From the NCBI RefSeq assembly GCF_001436115.1, contig NZ_AYZQ01000003.1:211903-275902 (forward strand): a DNA stretch of 64,000 nucleotides, written 5' to 3'. The notes below the pieces were generated by a model, which was not told the origin of the DNA, ran no database searches, and was given only the letters and a program-made list of their open reading frames with translations. A program made the translations under genes and the position numbers. This stretch comes from Lacticaseibacillus brantae DSM 23927. Its GTDB lineage: Bacteria; Bacillota; Bacilli; Lactobacillales; Lactobacillaceae. Positions 23,586 to 32,575 of the stretch are shown here, piece by piece (positions within the stretch are counted from its first letter, which is position 1; every line of letters begins with the position of its first letter).

Positions 23586-25388
23586 TTATTTCAATAAGTC
23601 TTCTAATTCGTTCAAGCGTTCTTCAAACACCTTGAAGGCCGCTTCGAGGTAATCAGGCTTGGTCATATCAACGCCGGCAGTTTTCATGGTATCAATCGCA
23701 TATTGCGAGCTACCAGACTTCAAGTAGTTGATATACCGATCGCGAGCGCCATCAGTGCCTTTGATAATGCCATCGGCTAAGGTTGACGCCGCGGCGAACC
23801 CGGTCGCATATTGATAAACGTAGTAGTTCATGTAGAAATGCGGAATTCGGGTCCATTCAAGGGCAATTTCAGGATCACGGGCCACATCTGGGCCGTAGTA
23901 CCGCGCGTTCAAATCAGCGTAGAAATCTGAAATACCTTGGGCAGTCAGTGGTTGTTGATGCTGATCTTGTTGATGCAACCAGTGTTCGAACTCGGCAAAC
24001 TGGGTTTGACGGAAGACGGTGCCCTTGAAGCCATCCAAGTAGTAGTTCAGGATATAAGCTCGCACTTTGGGATCGGTTTGGGTCTTCAAGAAGTAGTCCG
24101 TCAACAGATTTTCGTTGGTGGTTGACGCGATTTCAGCAACGAAGATGGGATAATCGCCGTACACATACGGTTGATTGTGGCGGGTATACCAGCTGTGAAC
24201 ACTGTGGCCGGTTTCGTGCACCAGGGTGTAGAGTTCATCCACAGCATCTTGCCAGTTCAACAAGATGAAGGGGTTGGTGTCGTAAGAGCCGCCAGAATAG
24301 GCACCAGAACGCTTGCCTTTGTTTTCAACCACGTCGATGTTGCGGTTATCGAAAATGTCACTGACATGACTCAAGTAGTCGTCGCCAAGAATACTCAGGG
24401 CTTTTTTGGCCTCGGCTTGAGCTTCATGATAGGTGTAGTGCAATGGTGGTTCACCGGTCAGTGGGGTGTAGAGATCATACATGTGCAAGTCATCAAGGCC
24501 CAACACGCGCTTGCGCAGTGCCACATAGCGATGCAGCAATGGCAAATGGGCGTTCACTTGATCCACTAAGGTGTCATAAACGTTTTCTGGGATGTGATTA
24601 CGGCTGACGGCGGCAGCACGCGCAGAAGGATATTTGTGGGCTTGCGCATTGAAGTTATGGCTCTTAATTTCCCCCGCTAACGTGGTCGCAAATGTGTTCT
24701 TCAATTGACCATAAGCGGCATACAAGACTTCAAAAGCTTGTTGGCGCTTGCTGCGGTCGGTTGAGCGAATCAACTGGCCATATAACCCGTTGGTGAGCTG
24801 TTGCGCTTCGCCATCTTCGGTTTCAACGAAGCCAAACTCCATATCGGAGTTATTGAGGACGTTGAATGTGGCCCGGCTAGCACCGAGGGCATCTTCAGCA
24901 GCAGATAAAAGGGCTTCCTCGTCAGCTGACAAGATGTGGGCGCGATTTTCGGTCATGGAGGCAATGAAGTGGGCATAGCCTTTGAGTTCGTCATTAGATT
25001 GCACCCAGTCGTTGAGGGTTGCTTCCGGGATGGCGAGGATTTCAGGTTCCATAAAGGCGGCCGCAGCACTGACGGAGGCGGCCAGACTGGTGACTTTGGC
25101 GCTGAAGCCTTGGTATAAGTCGTTCCCAGTGTCTTGGTCACTCTTCAAGCTCGCGTACACGTAGACTTTTTCCAAGTCACGGTAGGTGGCCAGAATGGTA
25201 GTAATCCCACTGGCCAGGTCTTGAGCACTGGTGCCCAAAGTGCCTTTGAGGGCGGCCACGGTCTTGAGCTTATCGTTGACGGCGTCGAAGGCATTTTGCC
25301 AGGCGGCATCATCGGAATAAATGGTGGTTAAATCCCAGGTCAAATCTGTTGGTACATCTGCACGAGTTGGTTGTGCCACAGTCATCAT
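23586..25388 (-). CDS. pepF: Oligoendopeptidase F
   Basis: 600 residues, the usual PepF length. The M3-family zinc motif HETGH is at residues 391-395 in LVHETGHSVHSWY, with the third ligand in the downstream glutamate helix. Cytoplasmic metallopeptidase that cuts 7-17 residue peptides, used in casein peptide turnover. Three starts are possible close together (GTG 25394, ATG 25388, ATG 25385); the ATG at 25388 is a compromise because GAGAAGTGGAG sits right before it. Confidence 0.93.
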   Translation of the reverse strand: MMTVAQPTRADVPTDLTWDLTTIYSDDAAWQNAFDAVNDKLKTVAALKGTLGTSAQDLASGITTILATYRDLEKVYVYASLKSDQDTGNDLYQGFSAKVTSLAASVSAAAAFMEPEILAIPEATLNDWVQSNDELKGYAHFIASMTENRAHILSADEEALLSAAEDALGASRATFNVLNNSDMEFGFVETEDGEAQQLTNGLYGQLIRSTDRSKRQQAFEVLYAAYGQLKNTFATTLAGEIKSHNFNAQAHKYPSARAAAVSRNHIPENVYDTLVDQVNAHLPLLHRYVALRKRVLGLDDLHMYDLYTPLTGEPPLHYTYHEAQAEAKKALSILGDDYLSHVSDIFDNRNIDVVENKGKRSGAYSGGSYDTNPFILLNWQDAVDELYTLVHETGHSVHSWYTRHNQPYVYGDYPIFVAEIASTTNENLLTDYFLKTQTDPKVRAYILNYYLDGFKGTVFRQTQFAEFEHWLHQQDQHQQPLTAQGISDFYADLNARYYGPDVARDPEIALEWTRIPHFYMNYYVYQYATGFAAASTLADGIIKGTDGARDRYINYLKSGSSQYAIDTMKTAGVDMTKPDYLEAAFKVFEERLNELEDLLK

Positions 25389-25525
25389 CTCCACTTCTCA
25401 TTATTCTTTCATGTTATCACAATTCACAGAAATTACGATTTTTTTAGACATTTAAGACAGAGTTATCTGGTAAACTATGTTGTATAACTGAACAGAAAAT
25501 TAGAAAATGGATTGAAGGGAAATAT

Positions 25526-26605
25526 ATGGATCCATCACTATTGAGACCGCGTTCAACACCGAAAAAGAAACCGCATTTAATCGTTAAAATTATCCTTTTG
25601 ACACTGCTAGCTGTTGTCTTCGTGGCTGGCGCTTATGGCGTTAAAGTCTACACCTCGGTCAGGAATGCCGTAGATAAGACTTATCAAAAAATTGATAACC
25701 AAAGTGTCAATTCAGCCATCACCGGCGACAAACCATTGAGTATTTTGCTCCTGGGGACAGATACCGGTGAGTTCGGCCGCACGGAGAAGGGTAATTCCGA
25801 TACGATGATTGTCGTGACCATCAATCCAAAGACCAATAAAACGACGATGACCAGTATTCCTCGGGACACGATGACCCAGATTCAGGGCACGAAAGAATCA
25901 GATGACATCCAAAAGATTAACGCGGCTTATAACCTCGGCGATTCCACTGCTGCAGTAAAGACCGTTGAGAAGTTGTTGAACATTCCAATTCAATATTATG
26001 TGACTATCAACATGGCCGGCTTAGCCAAGATTGTTGACGCCGTTGGTGGCGTTGATGTGAATGTGCCATTTTCTTGGACTGACGCGAACACGGGCAACCA
26101 AACCTTCAAGAAAGGCCCAGCTCATTTGAATGGCCAACGGGCCCTGGCTTACGCCCGAATGCGTTATGAAGATCCAGAAGGTGATTATGGCCGCCAGAAA
26201 CGGCAACAAGAAGTGATTGCTTCTATTGTTAAGTCCGCACTCGATGTTGATTCTCTAGCTAATTACGAGAAGGTTCTAGACTCAATGAGTAGTAGCTTAC
26301 GGATGAATCTGACTTTTGATGACTTAGTCGCGATTGCCCAGCATTATCGTAAGGCTGCCAGCAACATCACTCATGACCAGTTAAAGGGCGTCGGTGCTTA
26401 TATTGGTGACGGGGCTTACGAAATTCCTTCCACTTCTGAATTGCAGCGCATTTCTAACAAGATTCGCAAGCAATTGGATCTGCCAGCAGAAACCTTGAGC
26501 AACGAAAATACCCGCCAGAATAAGTTAAATGTTAATTTTGACTGGAAGGCTGGCAACAATCCGAGTTATACCTTGTATAACGAAGACGGTAGCATTATGA
26601 ACTAA
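25526..26605 (+). CDS. LytR-CpsA-Psr (LCP) family wall-polymer ligase
   Basis: 359 residues: a short basic N terminus (RPRSTPKKKPH), one membrane helix at about 21-43, then the extracellular LCP domain with LSILLLGTDTGEFGRTEKGNSDTMI, the SIPRDTM motif and the arginine-rich ALAYARMRYEDPEGDYGRQ segment that binds polyprenyl phosphate. LCP enzymes transfer teichoic acid or polysaccharide from lipid carrier to peptidoglycan. GAAGGGAAA precedes the ATG. Single-gene unit with a terminator. Confidence 0.92.
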   Translation: MDPSLLRPRSTPKKKPHLIVKIILLTLLAVVFVAGAYGVKVYTSVRNAVDKTYQKIDNQSVNSAITGDKPLSILLLGTDTGEFGRTEKGNSDTMIVVTINPKTNKTTMTSIPRDTMTQIQGTKESDDIQKINAAYNLGDSTAAVKTVEKLLNIPIQYYVTINMAGLAKIVDAVGGVDVNVPFSWTDANTGNQTFKKGPAHLNGQRALAYARMRYEDPEGDYGRQKRQQEVIASIVKSALDVDSLANYEKVLDSMSSSLRMNLTFDDLVAIAQHYRKAASNITHDQLKGVGAYIGDGAYEIPSTSELQRISNKIRKQLDLPAETLSNENTRQNKLNVNFDWKAGNNPSYTLYNEDGSIMN

Positions 26606-26610
26606 TGACG

Positions 26611-26648
26611 AAGCCCCTGAGCAACGATGATTGCTCAGGGGCTTTTTT
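26611..26648 (+). terminator. Terminator of the LCP gene
   Basis: AGCCCCTGAGCAA / TTGCTCAGGGGCT, then six T. Confidence 0.93.
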
Positions 26649-26716
26649 GTGGCGTTCGCGTGTCATCTGCGTTTGTGGTAAGTTAGCAACAGAATATTGA
26701 CGAAAGGGGCGCAAGG

Positions 26717-28645
26717 ATGAAGCAGATTGTGACAGGTATTGTTGCTCATGTAGACGCCGGCAAAACCACATTGTCAGAAGCGTTGCTCTATGAAAGCGGC
26801 GCAGTCAAGAGGTTGGGACGTGTCGATAATGGGGATGCGTTTTTGGATACCGACGCCTTAGAGAAAGCGCGCGGGATTACAATCTTTTCCCATCAAGCCA
26901 ATCTCACGTATCAAGATCTGCAACTGACTTTATTGGATACGCCGGGGCACGTCGATTTTGCAGCGCAAACGGAACAAATTCTCAGTGTGCTGGATTACGC
27001 GATTTTGGTTGTGTCGGCGGCAGATGGCGTGCAGGGTTACACCCAAACCTTGTGGCGCTTACTTGAGAATTATCATGTCCCCACGTTTATCTTCGTCAAT
27101 AAAATGGATGCCATGGGCGCTGACCGCAATCAAGTTTTGGAGCAACTGGCAACCCTAACCAGTGGGACTATCGCCTTTGATTGGCTGGATGATTTGCCAG
27201 CCGCCACCGCTGAAGCAATCGCCTTACAAGACGAGGACGTTTTGGATGCTTACTTAGCAGATGGTGACTTGTCCGAGCTGACGATTCAACAATTAATCCG
27301 AGCCCGCAAAGTATTCCCAGTGTATTTTGGCTCAGGCCTCAAACTGGAAAGCATTGATGACTTACTGGCGGGCTTAGACCGCTGGACGCTCGAACAGACA
27401 GCTCAATCAGATTTTGGCGCGCGGGTGTTTAAAATCTCGCATGACAAGGGTGAGCGGCTGACTTGGTTGCGATTGACAGGTGGTCAATTGGCGAACAAAG
27501 ACCAATTGCTGCCGGACCAAAAAGCCAACCAACTGCGTCAATATAATGGCTTGAAATATCAAACAGTGCCACAAGTCGGCTCGGGCACCGTCGTGGTCGT
27601 TCCAGGGCTCACCGGGACGTATCCTGGCCAAGGCCTGGGTACCTTGGCTGATGAACAGCCACCAATGTTGCGACCCGTTTTGAATTACGCGGTCGACTTA
27701 ACGCATCAGGATGTCCATGTGGCCTTGGCCGCTTTGCGGGAACTGGAGGATGAAGATCCGCAGTTGCATGTGTCTTGGTCAGAGCCACTGCAAGAACTGC
27801 GGTTGCAAGTGATGGGTGAGATTCAATTAGAAGTGCTTCGCCAAATTTTGCAGGACCGATTTAATCTGGCACTTGATTTTGACGCCGGCAGTATCCTGTA
27901 TCAGGAGACGATCACCGCGCCAGTGGAAGGCGTGGGCCATTTTGAACCGTTGCGACATTACGCTGAAGTGCATCTGCTGCTGACCCCAACGGCGCCTGGC
28001 ACTGGCCTCACGTTTGACAGTGACCTTGATATCGATACCCTTGGCAAAAATTGGCAACATCAAGTTTTGACCGCTTTAGGCGCGAAAACGCAACGGGGTG
28101 TGCTGGTCGGCGCACCACTGACAGACATGCGGGTGACCCTGATCAATGGCCGTGCCAGCAACGTTCATTCGGTGGGTGGCGATTTTCGGGAAGCCACCTG
28201 GCGTGCCTTGCGCCAAGGCTTGATGATGGCCAAACTCAAGGGCACCGCCCAATTGCTAGAACCGTGGTATCAGTTTACGCTGGTGGTCAATGAAGACCAG
28301 ATTGGCCGCGCCATGACGGATATTCAGCGGATGAGTGGGACATTCGATAGTCCAGAACGCCACGGTGACCAGGTCCAACTGAATGGGTTTGCGCCCATCA
28401 GTGAAATGCAAACGTATGTCCGCGAAGTCCAAGCCTATACCCACGGACAGGGGTCATTAGAGACCGTGGTGGCCGGTTATCGGCCCGCCCATGATGCGGA
28501 GACTGTAATTGCCAAGGTGGCGTACAATCCTGTGGGCGATGTCGCCAATACGCCCGACTCAGTTTTTTGTGCGCATGGGGCCGGTTATCCCGTGGCTTGG
28601 GGTGAAGTGCCTGACGCTGCCCATGTGCCATATCAGAATGCTTAA
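26717..28645 (+). CDS. Tet(M)-like ribosomal protection / EF-G-family GTPase
   Basis: 642 residues, the length of ribosomal protection proteins. G1 AHVDAGKT (10-17), G3 DTPGH (74-78) and G4 NKMD (128-131) are intact; the switch region ARGITIFSHQ matches the Tet(M)/Tet(W)/OtrA class rather than EF-G. Later EF-G-like domains are present. Such proteins release tetracycline from the ribosome, but chromosomal homologues in lactobacilli are often not linked to resistance. No mobile element is next to it, so this is likely a resident gene. Confidence 0.85.
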   Translation: MKQIVTGIVAHVDAGKTTLSEALLYESGAVKRLGRVDNGDAFLDTDALEKARGITIFSHQANLTYQDLQLTLLDTPGHVDFAAQTEQILSVLDYAILVVSAADGVQGYTQTLWRLLENYHVPTFIFVNKMDAMGADRNQVLEQLATLTSGTIAFDWLDDLPAATAEAIALQDEDVLDAYLADGDLSELTIQQLIRARKVFPVYFGSGLKLESIDDLLAGLDRWTLEQTAQSDFGARVFKISHDKGERLTWLRLTGGQLANKDQLLPDQKANQLRQYNGLKYQTVPQVGSGTVVVVPGLTGTYPGQGLGTLADEQPPMLRPVLNYAVDLTHQDVHVALAALRELEDEDPQLHVSWSEPLQELRLQVMGEIQLEVLRQILQDRFNLALDFDAGSILYQETITAPVEGVGHFEPLRHYAEVHLLLTPTAPGTGLTFDSDLDIDTLGKNWQHQVLTALGAKTQRGVLVGAPLTDMRVTLINGRASNVHSVGGDFREATWRALRQGLMMAKLKGTAQLLEPWYQFTLVVNEDQIGRAMTDIQRMSGTFDSPERHGDQVQLNGFAPISEMQTYVREVQAYTHGQGSLETVVAGYRPAHDAETVIAKVAYNPVGDVANTPDSVFCAHGAGYPVAWGEVPDAAHVPYQNA

Positions 28646-28690
28646 TGCCGCAATCCCTTGCGGTGATTGACTTAAGGAGGAATGTTTCAC

Positions 28691-29569
28691 GTGAAAACTG
28701 TTGAAGGTTACATGCCATTTCGGGGTTACCAGACCTATTATCGAATCGTCGGCGAACCCAATCCCGACAAAGCGCCATTACTATTGATTCATGGCGGCCC
28801 AGGTTCCTCGCACAATTATTTCGAATTGCTTGATGATTATGCTGAGACTGGGCGCCAGCTGATTATGTATGATCAGATTGGTTGTGGGAAATCCTCCCTG
28901 CCGGAAGAAGAATCATGGTACGTCAAAGAAAATTGGGTCGCGGAACTGATTGCGTTGCGCGAATATCTCCACTTGGATCAAGTCCACCTGTCTGGCCAAT
29001 CATGGGGCGGGATGTTGCTGATGTATTATCTGACTGAGTTTGATCCGCAAGGTGTTAAGAGCGCGATGATTAATAGCTCACCGGCGTCCATTAAGTTGTG
29101 GATTCAAGAGCAACGGCGCTTGTTGTCGTATCTCAGCCCTGAAGACCAAGCCGCAATTGCGCGAGCAGAACGCTTGAATGATTTTAGTGGTGCCCAATAC
29201 TTAGCCGCCAATGAACGCTATATGACTCGCTATGCTTGGTCAACGTTACCAGAAGATTTGCCAGAACCGATGCGCCGGCCAACCAACGGCCAGCGCGCCA
29301 GCCTGATTGCTGAAGGCCCGAATGAATTCACGGAAAATGGCACGCTGGGTGACTTCGATGTCACCAACCAGCTGCACAAGATTCACGTGCCGGTCATGGT
29401 GACCAGTGGCTCCGACGACTTAGCGACCCCTGTGGTGGCCAAGTCTGTGGTTGATCATATTCCTGGTGCGCAGTGGCACTTGTTTGCCAACAGTCGCCAC
29501 TTAGCGTTACTCGACCAACATGATGAATTCATCGAGCTTCTGAATCAATGGCTACCAGCCAACGATTAA
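28691..29569 (+). CDS. pepI: Proline iminopeptidase
   Basis: 292 residues from the GTG at 28691, ten bases after AAGGAGG; the ATG at 28682 abuts the ribosome site. Alpha/beta hydrolase with HGGPGSSHNYF (oxyanion region, 34-44), the nucleophile Ser104 in SGQSWGG and the C-terminal histidine in NSRHLAL. Releases N-terminal proline from peptides in the cytoplasm. Length and HGGPG motif fit PepI; other S33 aminopeptidases remain possible. Confidence 0.9.
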   Translation: MKTVEGYMPFRGYQTYYRIVGEPNPDKAPLLLIHGGPGSSHNYFELLDDYAETGRQLIMYDQIGCGKSSLPEEESWYVKENWVAELIALREYLHLDQVHLSGQSWGGMLLMYYLTEFDPQGVKSAMINSSPASIKLWIQEQRRLLSYLSPEDQAAIARAERLNDFSGAQYLAANERYMTRYAWSTLPEDLPEPMRRPTNGQRASLIAEGPNEFTENGTLGDFDVTNQLHKIHVPVMVTSGSDDLATPVVAKSVVDHIPGAQWHLFANSRHLALLDQHDEFIELLNQWLPAND

Positions 29570-29628
29570 AAAAATAGTCGACCGAATTTTGAAAACAGCT
29601 GCTTTCAAGATTTGGTCGACTATTTTTA
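29569..29628. terminator. Bidirectional terminator
   Basis: AAATAGTCGACC pairs with GGTCGACTATTT, with an inner GAAAACAGCTGCTTTC hairpin. It ends pepI and overlaps the 3' end of the minus-strand small gene. Confidence 0.85.
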
Positions 29629-29790
29629 TTGGTGCTTGTAAAGCGCGAAGAGATTCATGACCGCATCGAGGGTCATAATGGCTGCCATCAGCCACATGGC
29701 AATCATGTTTTGCATCGTGGCCACGAACCAAATTAAGATAAGATTCAAGACCAACATGCCCCAAGCCAACCACTTATTGTTCACCATCAT
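29626..29790 (-). CDS. Small membrane protein (54 aa)
   Basis: ATG ATG at 29790 preceded by TGGAGGCGATAGC. Reads MMVNNKWLAWGMLVLNLILI and continues with a second helix rich in Met (NMIAMWLMAAIMTLDAVMNL), ending YKHQ. Two short helices, no charged loop of note. No family recognised. The clear ribosome site and clean composition support it as real. Confidence 0.6.
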   Translation of the reverse strand: MMVNNKWLAWGMLVLNLILIWFVATMQNMIAMWLMAAIMTLDAVMNLFALYKHQ

Positions 29791-29870
29791 GCTATCGCCT
29801 CCATTTCAAGCATACGCGGCAGCCGGGGGTGGACAAATGTAAATGATATAATTGATTTGGAGGGTTGACC

Positions 29871-30350
29871 ATGAATATCAAAATTATTGGTGTCGGCAAG
29901 TTGAAGGAGAAATACTTTACCGCTGGCATCGCAGAATATAAGAAGCGCCTCGGCAAGTTTGCCAATATCTCAATTGTTGAAGTGCCCGATGAAAAGGCAC
30001 CAGAATCCTTGTCTGAAGCTGAAATGATCCAAGTGAAACAAGCAGAAGGCGAGCGCATTTTAGGCAAAATCAAAGACAAAGAATGGGTGATTGCCTTAGC
30101 GATTGAAGGCAAACAGCGCAGTTCAGAAGCGTTCGCTAAAGAAATTGCGGACCTAGCGACCTATGGCCATTCGGATATCACCTTTGTGATCGGTGGCTCG
30201 CTCGGGCTCAGCCCAGAAGTGATGCAGCGCGCCAATAACACGCTGAGTTTTGGCAAGTTGACCTTGCCGCACCAATTGATGCGTCTGGTTCTAATTGAAC
30301 AGATTTATCGCGCATTCATGATTAATGCCGGTAGTCCGTACCATAAATAG
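29871..30350 (+). CDS. rlmH: 23S rRNA pseudouridine-1915 N3-methyltransferase
   Basis: 159 residues, exactly the family length, from the ATG at 29871 (GGAGGGTTGACC upstream). The SPOUT-fold knot with SAM site [10 protein letters not shown] and the C-terminal [23 protein letters not shown] segment are unmistakable RlmH. The 3' end of this gene is the SCCmec insertion site in staphylococci; here it runs straight into a terminator with no sign of an insertion. Confidence 0.96.
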   Translation: MNIKIIGVGKLKEKYFTAGIAEYKKRLGKFANISIVEVPDEKAPESLSEAEMIQVKQAEGERILGKIKDKEWVIALAIEGKQRSSEAFAKEIADLATYGHSDITFVIGGSLGLSPEVMQRANNTLSFGKLTLPHQLMRLVLIEQIYRAFMINAGSPYHK

Positions 30351-30358
30351 CCCCATCG

Positions 30359-30393
30359 AAAAAGCGTCATCCATAGTGGATGACGCTTTTTTT
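30359..30393 (+). terminator. Terminator of rlmH
   Basis: AAAAAGCGTCATCC / GGATGACGCTTTTTTT. Confidence 0.92.
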
Positions 30394-30401
30394 GGCATTA
30401 T

Positions 30402-31091
30402 TTAGGCTTGCTCTTCACTTAAGCCAAGAAAAATATCCAAGTCAGTGGCAGTATCGCCACCATGCGTCAATTCCGCATAGGTGTGAGATACTGCTGGGCC
30501 TGCTGGTGTTAGGAACTTAAAATTAGCAGATGTCTCTTGAAATGGCACAACGATGTGCGAGGTGACGATGACAGGCTTGTGCTGGCCGAGCCGATCGAGA
30601 ATGCTGACGATGTGGGTTTGATTCTGGGGATCCACGCCTGACAGTGGCTCATCAAAAAGATACAGTGCCTTGTCGATAGCAGCCGAGGCGTAAACAAACA
30701 TAACCGTCAATTCACCACCTGAGAGTACATCAAGCTGGCGGTCTAATAAAGGCGTAATCACTGTCTTGTAGAAGTCATCATCTGTGGTGAAGTCAGGATT
30801 TGGATGATTCATTTGTTGATACATAGCCATTAACTGGGCACCAGTTGTGTCAGGACTGTAGGCGATTGACTGGAAAACATACATCATATCCTTGGCTGGT
30901 GGAAAGCCAGCGAAATCGCCACTGGTTGGTTTTTCCAAGTGGCTGATGAGGTCTAACAAGGTGGACTTACCAATCCCATTTTTCCCGAGGATGACGCTGA
31001 GTCCGGGATTCTCAAAGCTGATGCTGACATCATCGAAAACCGGGTGCTTCGGATGACTAAAGTTGAGATGTTCAATTGTCAATTGGCTCAT
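30402..31091 (-). CDS. ABC transporter ATP-binding protein
   Basis: 229 residues. Walker A GKNGIGKST, signature LSGGELTVMFVYASA (short and atypical after LSGGE), Walker B ALYLFDEPLSGVD. Works with the permease gene directly upstream, whose last four bases it overlaps (ATGA). Bacitracin-, lantibiotic- or polysaccharide-export type cannot be told from sequence. Confidence 0.85.
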   Translation of the reverse strand: MSQLTIEHLNFSHPKHPVFDDVSISFENPGLSVILGKNGIGKSTLLDLISHLEKPTSGDFAGFPPAKDMMYVFQSIAYSPDTTGAQLMAMYQQMNHPNPDFTTDDDFYKTVITPLLDRQLDVLSGGELTVMFVYASAAIDKALYLFDEPLSGVDPQNQTHIVSILDRLGQHKPVIVTSHIVVPFQETSANFKFLTPAGPAVSHTYAELTHGGDTATDLDIFLGLSEEQA

Positions 31092-31828
31092 GCGCGGCCT
31101 CGATTCTGCAGATTAAGCTGTTGATAACTGATGAAGCCAACAACACAATAAATCGCAATCACCACGGCTTCAACGCCGAGGGTCCCAAGTGTGAGATCGC
31201 CGAGAAATAGCCGTAAGGTGTTAGCGATGAATTGATAAGGGCTGAGTTGAGCTAGCCCAGTGAGTAAAGCGTTAGATGTGCGGACATCGAACAGCATGAG
31301 CAAGATGATGAGCAGTGATGTCCCTAAGGCGCTAAGACTGTTGGCCCGGACCGGCAGTAGCAGGATACAGGTGAGAAAAAGAGAAACGAGTGGGAAAGTC
31401 ACGATAGTTAATAAGACCACTAGCAACAATAGCTGCAACGAAAAGGCATGGTAGAGAAACATAGAAAACGCTGAATACACCAGATTTTCCAGCACCACTA
31501 AACCAGTTTGGACAAGCATATTGGCATAGAGCATCGGCCAGCGGCTGCCACTGACGAAATAAAACGACTTGAGAAACCCACTATCACGTGTGGCCATTGT
31601 GGCTAGGGCAACGCCTTCCAAGGCAGTAGAAACAATGATGTATGCGGTAAAAGGGATAGTTGCTGTAATCAAATGCGTGGCACTCATTTGAGTGGCTCGA
31701 TGCGCGGATAATCCTTGATACAATGTCCAAAGAACGGGAAACAAGAGGGTGAAGACGAGTGTAATGCGATTCGCCATTGCCTGGCGTATGTAGAACTTGG
31801 TGAACGAGCTGACTTTCTTGAGAAACAT
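31088..31828 (-). CDS. ABC transporter permease (ABC-2 type)
   Basis: 246 residues from the ATG at 31828, nine bases after GGAGG. A basic N terminus (FLKKVSSFTKFYIRQAM) is followed by six hydrophobic segments in the ABC-2 arrangement. Probable exporter subunit paired with the ATPase overlapping its end. Substrate unknown; no regulator or peptide gene is adjacent. Confidence 0.8.
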   Translation of the reverse strand: MFLKKVSSFTKFYIRQAMANRITLVFTLLFPVLWTLYQGLSAHRATQMSATHLITATIPFTAYIIVSTALEGVALATMATRDSGFLKSFYFVSGSRWPMLYANMLVQTGLVVLENLVYSAFSMFLYHAFSLQLLLLVVLLTIVTFPLVSLFLTCILLLPVRANSLSALGTSLLIILLMLFDVRTSNALLTGLAQLSPYQFIANTLRLFLGDLTLGTLGVEAVVIAIYCVVGFISYQQLNLQNRGRA

Positions 31829-32022
31829 ACCCAAAACCTCCATCCAAAAGCTCTTAATGAGAAATTACTCATTCAATTTTAACTAATTCTCAATCATGGT
31901 AGACGAGATGTCAAGAGATAGATTTGCATGTTGCATCGATGCCCAGCACCTTTATACAATTAGTAATGAAGCATCAAACTCAAATGACTCGCTAGCAAAA
32001 GCGGATTGGAAGGGACAATCAG

Positions 32023-32538
32023 ATGACCACAGAAATTAAACCATTAACAGACCAAGATGTACCTAGACTACAGACAATCAGTCGCCAGACCTTTAGTGAA
32101 GCGTTCGGCGCGGGGACGCCAGCTGCGGATTTAGCCAAGTTTCTGGATGAAGCCTATAGCCAAGAACAACTGACTCAAGAACTCCATACTGCAGGCTCGT
32201 CTTTCTATTTTATTTATCAGGATCGGAAGCTAGCTGGTTATCTGAAGTTAAATGTTGGGGCGGCCCAATCAGAGCCAATGGGGGACGACACGTTAGAGAT
32301 TGAACGCATCTATATTTTGCCGGAGTTTAAACGCCAAGGACTCGGTAAAAGCTTGTTTGAGTTCGCGGTGCAACAGGCCAAAGCTGCTGGCAAGCAGGCG
32401 ATTTGGCTGGGGGTGTGGGAACACAATCTTCCGGCCCAGAAATTCTACGCTAAGCTAGGCTTTAGCCAATTCAGTGAACATGTTTTCCCAGTTGGGAATG
32501 ACCCGCAACGCGATTTATTGATGCGCAAAGCACTATAA
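32023..32538 (+). CDS. GNAT-family N-acetyltransferase
   Basis: 171 residues. The acetyl-CoA loop is seen as ILPEFKRQGLGKSLFEFAVQ (about 104-123, the RxxGxG/A motif), with the preceding strand IERIYI and the C-terminal WEHNLPAQKFYAKLGF. Resembles the PaiA/spermidine N-acetyltransferase-like subgroup, but the substrate is uncertain. Single-gene unit. Confidence 0.87.
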   Translation: MTTEIKPLTDQDVPRLQTISRQTFSEAFGAGTPAADLAKFLDEAYSQEQLTQELHTAGSSFYFIYQDRKLAGYLKLNVGAAQSEPMGDDTLEIERIYILPEFKRQGLGKSLFEFAVQQAKAAGKQAIWLGVWEHNLPAQKFYAKLGFSQFSEHVFPVGNDPQRDLLMRKAL

Positions 32539-32575
32539 AAAAGCGTTCATCGAATTTTTCGATGAACGCTTTTTT
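32537..32575. terminator. Bidirectional terminator
   Basis: AAAAAAGCGTTCATCGA / TCGATGAACGCTTTTTT between convergent genes. Confidence 0.93.

Noticed and set aside
26717..28645. Acquired tetracycline resistance transposon
   Set aside because: No transposase, integrase or conjugation genes nearby, and the flanking genes are ordinary chromosomal ones.
29871..30350. SCCmec-type insertion at the end of rlmH
   Set aside because: The gene end runs directly into its terminator; no recombinase, no attachment-site duplication.
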